Assembly: GCA_023213395.1 (NCBI GenBank) | Contig: CM041465.1 | Location: 90,837,741 to 90,901,740, forward strand | Length of the DNA stretch: 64,000 bases | Direction: 5' to 3' | From: Cycas panzhihuaensis | Lineage: Eukaryota > Cycadophyta | In this document: positions 58,028 through 64,000 of the stretch, piece after piece | Position numbering within the stretch: position 1 is the stretch's first letter | Layout of the letters: each line of letters opens with the position of its first letter | Made by a program: the position numbers and the translations under genes | The notes under the pieces: generated by a model | What the model saw: the letters and a program-made list of their open reading frames with translations, nothing else | What the model was told of the DNA's origin: nothing | Databases searched by the model: none

Positions 58028-58900
58028 GCCCCAACCATATTTCAAGCTCTAATGAATAAAGTATTTGCACCTTACCTCTTAAATTTGTCATCGTTTTTTT
58101 TGATGAGATACTTATTTATAGCTCCTGCATGCCCCACAACCTCTAACACTTAGAAGCTGTCCTCCAAATTCTCGCTCAACAACGACTTTATGCCAAGTTA
58201 TTGAAATGTGAATTCAATAAATTTGAATTATAGTACCTTGGCCACATCATTTTCTCTAAAGGCGTCTGAGTTTACCTTGGCAAAATTTCTGTTATTACTG
58301 CTTGGCCAACGCCCAAAAATCTCACTCAATTATGAGCTTATCTCGGGCTCATGGGATTTTACTAATGTTTTGTCAAAAGTTATGCTTCTTTGACTGCCCT
58401 GTTAACTAACCTTCTTTGAAGGGACTTGTTTCAATGGCCCTAAGCTATAAATGATACCTTTAGTTAGTGTAAGACGATCATGACGTCCACCTTGGTCTTG
58501 CCACTCCAAAATTTTTCCAACCCTTCAAACTTGAATGCGATGCCTCGAGATTTGGCTTGGCTGTTGTGCTCATGTGAAACTTTCACCCGATCGCAATTGA
58601 AAGCCATAAGCTTAAAGATCATAAATGCCGGTTGTTCACGTATCAGAAAGAAATGAAAGCTATCTTGCATGCAGTAGATAAATGGCGTCAATATCTGTTT
58701 GGCTCCAAATTCGCCATTTTAATAGACCATCATAGCCTTTGTCATCTTTTTTGACCAACTGGTCTTGTCTGAAGAACAAGCCTAGTGGATCAATTGAATT
58801 TAGACGTTTAATTTCACCATAATGTATAAGAAGGGAAAGGACAATGCTGCCGCTGATGCCCTCTCCTGTCTTCCCCTTGAACCCACCATTCATTCTATCA
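58028..58900 (+). pseudogene. Gyp-A reverse transcriptase C-terminal part and RNase H
   Basis: After Cop-F the gene continues with NAPTIFQALMNKVFAP and the catalytic box as FFDEILIYS near 58097, so the second Asp of FFDD is Glu. LQYLGHIIFSKG follows near 58230. RNase H is recognisable from CDAS near 58540 through KEMKAILHAVDKWRQYL and DHHSL to DNAAADALSCL at 58840-58868. Stops (TGA, TAG, TAA) interrupt it. The reverse transcriptase would copy RNA to DNA and the RNase H would remove the RNA. Confidence 0.82.
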
Positions 58901-58999
58901 ACCAACCCTAACCCACTTGGTTAATAGATCCAACCATTGCTAACCAATCCCAACCTGACTACACCCAATGGACTACACAAGTCCACACTCAAAAGGATT

Positions 59000-60330
59000 G
59001 GTCTCTGCATAACAATCATCTCCTATGTAAAAATCGCATCTTCGTCCATCTTGCATCCCCGTTCATTCCTTGCATCCTATCCAAATATCACTCCACCCCT
59101 TTAGGAGGTCATTTTGACATTTGACAAAATCTATTGATGTGTTTGCATCGACTTTTATTGGCCACATATGAGATCGACTATCCTTACTTCTGTTTTTGAA
59201 TGTGACAAGTGCCAACAAAACAAAATAGACAAAAAGGCTGAGCCAGGACTCCTTTAATGCTTATATATTCCCCAAGGTAAATGACAGGACATTGTAATGG
59301 ATGTCATCATTGGCTTGCTATCATCTATTGGGTTTGATTCTATCCTAGTCATCATTGATAAGACAACCAAGAATGTCTACTTTTTTCTAGTTCACACCTC
59401 TTATAAGGCATCTCACCTTGCTGACTTATACATCTAGTTTGTTTTCCATCTCCATAGGTTCCCCTTAACAATAATCTATGACTGGGATCCCAAGTTTACT
59501 AGTTCATTCTAGCAGGAACTCTTTCGCGCCTTGAGAACTTCATTCAATATGAGTTCAACTTACCACCTGCAAACTAATGGTTAGTTGGAGGTCCTTAATA
59601 AAACACTAGAAACCTATTTGCGTTGTTTTGCTTTAGAACACTAGAGTAAATGGACATCTTGGTTAGCCCTCGTAGAATACTGGTATAATTCATCCCATCA
59701 CTCTACTATCGGTATGTCTTGATTCATGGCCCTTTATGGTTATCCCTTACCATCTCACCATACCTTGGCAACCAACTTGCAACTTGTTGTTGTCCAACAA
59801 AAAATCTAGGACATGGATCAAATACTCCATACCCTCAAATAGAGCTTAGCCTTTTGCCTAAAACCACATGAAACAACTTGCTGATTGCCATTGTTTCGAT
59901 TGTTTATTTTCAATAGGTGACTTGGTATCTCTTTGCCTTCAACCTTACAAGCAACAATCCGTTAAGAGAAATAGAAACCACATGGTCAACCCCTATTATT
60001 ATGACCAATACAAAGTATTTCAATGAATTGGTGAAGTTGCTTACATTCTTTGACTCCCTCTTAACACTAAGATTCACAATGTTTTCCATGTTTCGTTCCT
60101 CAAAAAACATCTTGGTAAAGCCACCGTGCCCCAAATTGTCCTCCCAATCCTTGATAAAAAACAACTCCTCACTGTTCCTCTAGACTGTGTCTTAGCTAGT
60201 CGATAGCGCTGCCTTTGCAATATGATCATCTCTGAGTATTTGGTGCAGTGGGTCGACTGTGAATTGGAAGAAGCAATGTGGGAATCAATATAATTTATTA
60301 ATTAGAATCGACATCTTCTTGGCTTTGGGG
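59000..60330 (+). pseudogene. Gyp-A integrase with chromodomain-like C-terminus
   Basis: Blocks of a Ty3/gypsy integrase appear in order: LGGHFDI (zinc-site side) near 59100, CDKCQQNKIDKKAEPGLL near 59200-59260, DIVMDVIIGL near 59290, YDWDPKFTSSF near 59480 with the second catalytic Asp, and QTNGxLEVLNKTLETYL near 59570 with the catalytic Glu. The tail EYLVQWVDCELEEAMWESI (60235-60291) matches the chromodomain pattern YLVKWxGxxxEExTWE. In chromoviruses this domain steers insertion to heterochromatin. Stops are frequent, and a polypurine tract TTAGGGGAGTGGA precedes the 3' LTR. Confidence 0.8.
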
Positions 60331-60355
60331 ACACAACTTCTTAGGGGAGTGGACT

Positions 60356-60754
60356 TGTTACATAGCTAATTGTTGACAACGGGACCAGACTGCTAGCACA
60401 TGTGACTGAGGAACCTAATTATTAGTGCTATCCATTAACCTTTGTGCATGGGCTGCTTACTCTTGTCAATGGAATGTATACCGCCTACACCAACGAATGG
60501 GATTCCATGAGAGAGGTCTTCGTTGTCTATTTAAGGCCCTATCAAATATAGATGGATCATTATTATGTGTTGAGATCTTATGTAAAGAGCATACCGCGGT
60601 ATGACTTTGGTGTCCATTCAGTGCTTATTTTGTGCATTCTATTCTTCTTGTTAATAAAAGAATAGTTGGTTGGTTGAGTTGATATTCTTATATTGTGTTC
60701 TTTGAGTTCCCTAACTCAAATATTTGTGGTGAATATCAGGACAGAATTGTCCCA
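60356..60754 (+). repeat. Gyp-A 3' LTR
   Basis: It starts TGTTACATAGC after a purine-rich tract and ends TTGTCCCA. It is uninterrupted and was the key to recognising the split 5' LTR. Most visible differences between the two copies are transitions. Confidence 0.9.
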
Positions 60755-61640
60755 TCAACTTCCACTGCATAAAGTTGGTTTCTTCTTGAGCATACCTTAA
60801 GATGGCCTAGAAACCACTTTTCATTACATCATCAACATTTTTCACTCTGAATCGCTTTTTTAGCCTCTAAAGCATGACTTGCAAGTAAAGGTTGATTTAT
60901 GAAATCAGGTTGTCACCTAGGAGGAATGTACAAGGAGATTTATGCTTGTTGCTTGACCTCAACTTGTCTTGCAAGACTGATGGCTTTCTCTAATATGGCA
61001 GGTTGAAACATTTTGGCTTTAGCACCAATGTTTGGCTAAATGTTAGCCTAGTAGAATTGTACTATTTCTTTATTTGAAATGGCCATTTTGAGTTGGAGTT
61101 TCTCAAAATGTTCTATAAATTCCTTAGTTGACAAATCATGTTGAAAACAATGTGACAACTGGACCTTATGTGGAGTAGAGTTAGGTCCTTCTATTCACTT
61201 GTGGATGGCATTGACAAAGTCTTCCTAGACAATGTAACCACAACTTGAATACCATTTTTGTAGCCATGTGAAGGTATGTCCTAAATAGTAAATGGCAAAT
61301 CTGGTTTGATCGGCTTTCTTTGGAATAGGGATATCCTTGAAAGCGACTAAGAGCATGGAGATCCATTCATCAAGATCAATTGTTCCCTTAAGGCTATAAT
61401 TAGGAATGATAAGTTGCGTTTTGTATTGGATTGTGACCTTGTTGTTGCTATTTTGATTGTGGTGAGAGTCAGGTGTTTCGGGTCTATGGTCAATTTGCAT
61501 AGACATAAGCTTTTGGAGGATGTTGTTTATTTGTTTCATCCATTGTACAATAGCATCAAGACAAGCACTAATATCAATGGTAGCATCACCTTGATTGACC
61601 ATTCTTTGTTTTTTCTTATATTCTATTGACCATTCAAAGT
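60755..61640 (-). pseudogene. Gyp-C gag remnant
   Basis: On the minus strand the likely start is MVNQGDATIDISACLDAI near 61604. The capsid part has IIPNYSLKGTIDLDEWISML, AIYYLGHTFTWLQKW and, after a stop, FVNAIHKWIEG and FIEHFEKLQLKMAISN. A degraded knuckle region (EAKKAIQSEKC, near 60835) leads up to the Gyp-A insertion. The frame continues in the protease at 26985. It would have formed the Gyp-C particle; several TAA/TGA/TAG stops break it. Confidence 0.78.
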
Positions 61641-61654
61641 CCCTCTTGAGCCCT

Positions 61655-63540
61655 CCACTCAAGAATATCCTATTGCTCATCATGCTTCCACTTCTCATCA
61701 TTTAGGTGGAGGATTTTCATCCATCCCTAGGCCTATCTACCCCCATTTTGGTAGACTTACTTCCTCTTATTTCACCTCAATTCCTAATCAAGTTCACCCT
61801 CATATAGCTCCACAACGAAATACTATGTAAACCATGAAACCTCTACCTTCCCCTTGCAAGAGAGCTCACCCTACGACACTGCCATATTCCACGTATGATA
61901 CCCAAACCTCTCATCCCCATGTAACTTTTAATCAATTGCAAATTACAAGGTCTATTAATCATCCTTATTCATCTTTCATCCCTAGGTTCGCACCACAACA
62001 TACTTCACCTTCTTTGTATTACAACTCCGCATTTCCTCAATACCCCATTCCGCAAACCAATCCTAGCGTTAATCCATATGTTTGGTTTAACCCTTCACAC
62101 TCGCTTTGAACTCATTCTTTATGTCATGAACGACAACCCCTGGCTTCATCCTTCCCTTAGTCATCCTCCTTACCTCAACATTGAGGCTAAGGAAGCCCTT
62201 TCTTGATTACATGAGGTCCCTTTTTCCACAAGAGGTCCTATGGCATCCGTGCCTCCTTTTTTTCCTAAAATTACCAAAATTTTTAGGTGAATCTTCCTAG
62301 GTTCCTACATCGCATATGCAAGCTTTTGCACTTGCATGTACTGACTTTATGTCATATGATTATGTGATGATGCGACTTTTTCCTAAATCACTTCAAAGTG
62401 ATGCTTTGAAGTGGTTCTATCGCCTTCCTTCTGCATCTATTTTCTCTTTTCAACAATTGGTGGACTCATTTATTAATTATTTTGATGTTGCAAGGCCCTT
62501 TGAGTTCGGAATTAAATCTTTGCTTGTGATAAAACAAAATCATGATGAAACTTCTCGAGACTTTGTTAGGAGGTTTCAGGATCAAGTCCATGCTTGTCAT
62601 TCTCCTTTAGACTCCAGTCTCCTTTTTGACCTCTTTACCAATGCTTTAAGGCCCCATGTCCATTTGGAGGTCCTGAAGCTTGGTCCTCATACCTATGAAG
62701 AAGCTATTGATAGATGCCTAGCCCTTGAAACTTTTATGATTCAAGCAAGGATTAAGAAAGTTGGCAAGTCATTACGACCTAAAAAATCAATTCAAACACC
62801 TAAATCATCTCATTTTGAGCCAACTTATGACTAGCTTACCTCATCCATTAGATCATTGGAGCGAACTATAAATACTAAATTGCGTATTAACAACCCTCCT
62901 CCTAATCCATCCAATCAAGAAGTTAAGGTTATACACCTCACTAAAGGAAAGAAACGTCAAAATCCTCCTACCCCTCCTCCAGTGAAGAAAACCAAATGGT
63001 GCTTATATCACCAAATCGACAATCATGATAGAAGTCAATGTTGTGTGGTACAAGCGATGAGTCATAAACCTCAACCTCAAGATGGTAAGACTTCTAAGCC
63101 TAATCAAGATCGACTTGTTCACAAGGACCCGTTGCCACACCATGAATCTAAGGAAAGTAAGGATAAAGATAAAGGCAAAACTAAGCAAGCAGAAGCTAGT
63201 GAAGATGAGGGTTTGGAATCTGATCCAACTAAGAAATCAAACACCACATATTATACAATGGGAAAACGAACTAGTAATCAAACTCGCCCACCTCCTAGAG
63301 GTGGAGAAGCCAAGAGAACCATCAATATGGTCAGGGTTACAAAGAACTCAGGGCCAACCAAATCACTTGATGATTTGACTATCAAGAATCCTGATTCTTT
63401 GCCGCTTGTTCCTCCTTGTCCTATTCGGTTCCGATCTATTCCTTTTACTCTAAGGGATGAATCCTTCTCTTTGGTTGAGGAGTTGAAGACAATTCTTGCA
63501 AGAATATCAGTTATGGATTTGCTAAAGTGTTGCCTCAAAT
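61655..63540 (+). pseudogene. Gyp-G gag
   Basis: A plus-strand gag begins near the Gyp-C junction. A Pro/Ser/His/Tyr-rich N-terminal stretch (61655-62109) is followed by the capsid in an open frame of 172 codons (62316-62834): MMRLFPKSLQSDALKWFYRL, FQQLVDSFINYFDVARPFE, ETSRDFVRRFQDQVHACHSP and LFDLFTNALRPHVHLE. After one TAG the frame goes on (62856-63542) with KTKWCLYHQIDNHDRSQC, a C-x2-H-x5-H-x4-C knuckle variant typical of plant non-chromodomain gypsy elements, and a long Lys/Glu-rich linker. Confidence 0.8.
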
Positions 63541-64000
63541 AAAGACAATCACTATTTGATGCTTTAGGAGTTCCCACTCCTAATATTTCACCTGGTCTGA
63601 CTCTCTCTTTTGATTTAGCTGCCTTGCCTAGTAATTCGAAACATGCTCCTAATGAAATTCCACCTTTCTACATTGAGATTTCTAAAGATGACATTAATAT
63701 TCACTAAGTCATTGCTGACGAAGGCTCATCTGTAAATGTGATTCCTCTTTGTCTTGTTAAAGACTTAGAAATTTCTGTTTTTGGACCATGTGAATGGATC
63801 TGTTAAGGCTATGACAAGAACCAGAAAATCCCTTTTGGACAGGTTGCTCTCCCTTTGATGTTAGAAGGGAAGACGATCTTGGTTGACCTAACTATCATTG
63901 ATTTAGACCTTGGATATAACATCCTCCTGGGTAGGCCATGGATTACCGAGATGTCCGCTGTTTGTTCCTCCCTCTTTGGTGAACTTAGGTTCATTCATGA
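63541..64000 (+). pseudogene. Gyp-G protease, cut by the window end
   Basis: After a TAA at 63540-63542 the reading continues with PPFYIEISKDDINIH, VIADEGSSVNVIPLCLVKDL (active-site D-E-G form), IPFGQVALPLMLEGKTILVD and YNILLGRPWITEMSAVCSSL, ending in FGELRFIHE at the window edge. This is the aspartic protease of a plant Ty3/gypsy element; one frameshift near 63782 and two stops are visible. The reverse transcriptase would lie beyond 64000. Confidence 0.8.

Larger units (their letters stand above)
27000..60754 (+). mobile_element. Gyp-A, chromodomain Ty3/gypsy element carrying three inserts
   Basis: The 5' LTR starts TGTTATCAAC at 27000 and, after Gyp-B is removed, ends at 36182; the 3' LTR is 60356-60754. 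Their own lengths are 400 and 399 bp. A tRNA-iMet primer site follows the first. Subtracting Gyp-B, LTR-D and Cop-F with one target duplication each leaves about 6.6 kb, a normal size, with gag, protease, reverse transcriptase, RNase H, integrase and a chromodomain-like tail in the right order. The direct flanks are TTCAT (left) and TCAAC (right), not identical; a TCAAT lies just left at 26990-26994, so the exact duplication is uncertain. Confidence 0.9.
26617..61640 (-). mobile_element. Gyp-C, an old Ty3/gypsy element split by Gyp-A
   Basis: Gag (61604 down to 60755) and protease (26985 down to 26617) lie on the minus strand on either side of the 33.8-kb Gyp-A complex, and the reading frame joins without a shift across the gap. 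This makes Gyp-C the oldest element of the nest. Its LTRs, reverse transcriptase and integrase are not visible: the left side passes into unrelated sequence and the LINE-2 fragment, and the right side abuts plus-strand Gyp-G near 61640. The span given therefore includes all nested elements. Confidence 0.65.

Overview
The window is nuclear DNA of a seed plant with a large, transposon-rich genome. A gymnosperm (conifer-like) source is my best guess: it is AT-rich, stacked with old decayed LTR retrotransposons, and has one plant-type B-box gene exon in a sea of repeats. The species cannot be named from sequence alone. I see no tRNA, rRNA, CRISPR or bacterial-type features.

Layout. 1-560: 3' tail of a Ty1/copia element and the start of its LTR. 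560-4190: no gene recognised. 4194-9807: a decayed full-length-like LINE (ORF1, then endonuclease, reverse transcriptase and RNase H, then a poly-A tail). 9836-12152: unassigned. 12158-18336: a Ty1/copia element (Cop1) with both LTRs and a TAAAT target duplication. 18342-21880: unassigned. 21900-23226: promoter region and first coding exon of a CONSTANS-like two-B-box zinc-finger gene, the only host gene I can support. 23227-26000: presumed intron 1, with a GT/AC hairpin, a 207-bp tandem duplication and a reverse-strand LINE fragment.

26617-61640 is a multi-level nest of LTR retrotransposons that can be untangled from LTR pairs and target-site duplications. Gyp-C (minus strand; protease left, gag right) is split by Gyp-A, a chromodomain Ty3/gypsy element whose LTRs lie at 27000 and 60356. 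Gyp-A is itself interrupted three times: Gyp-B (27084-35861, minus) in its 5' LTR, LTR-D (38029-51221) in its gag, and Cop-F (52831-58022, minus) in its reverse transcriptase. Gyp-E (39761-50187) sits inside LTR-D. Removing the inserts gives a Gyp-A of about 6.6 kb with LTRs of 400 and 399 bp. The order of insertion is C, then A, then B/D/F, then E last. From about 61650 to the window end another Ty3/gypsy element (Gyp-G, plus strand) supplies gag and protease.

Most notable: Gyp-B and Gyp-E, two different families of one Ty3/gypsy lineage, both carry four CCHC knuckles in gag and an additional gene downstream of integrase. The two extra genes share motifs (TGLP, then NWS-D/E-F), an acidic linker and a C-terminal coiled coil. 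Gyp-E also has a gag-like module between protease and reverse transcriptase, and LTRs and an untranslated spacer full of GTACGCATGA/TATACGTACC repeats. Nearly all element genes are broken, and much of the damage looks like G-to-A and C-to-T change, often at catalytic residues.
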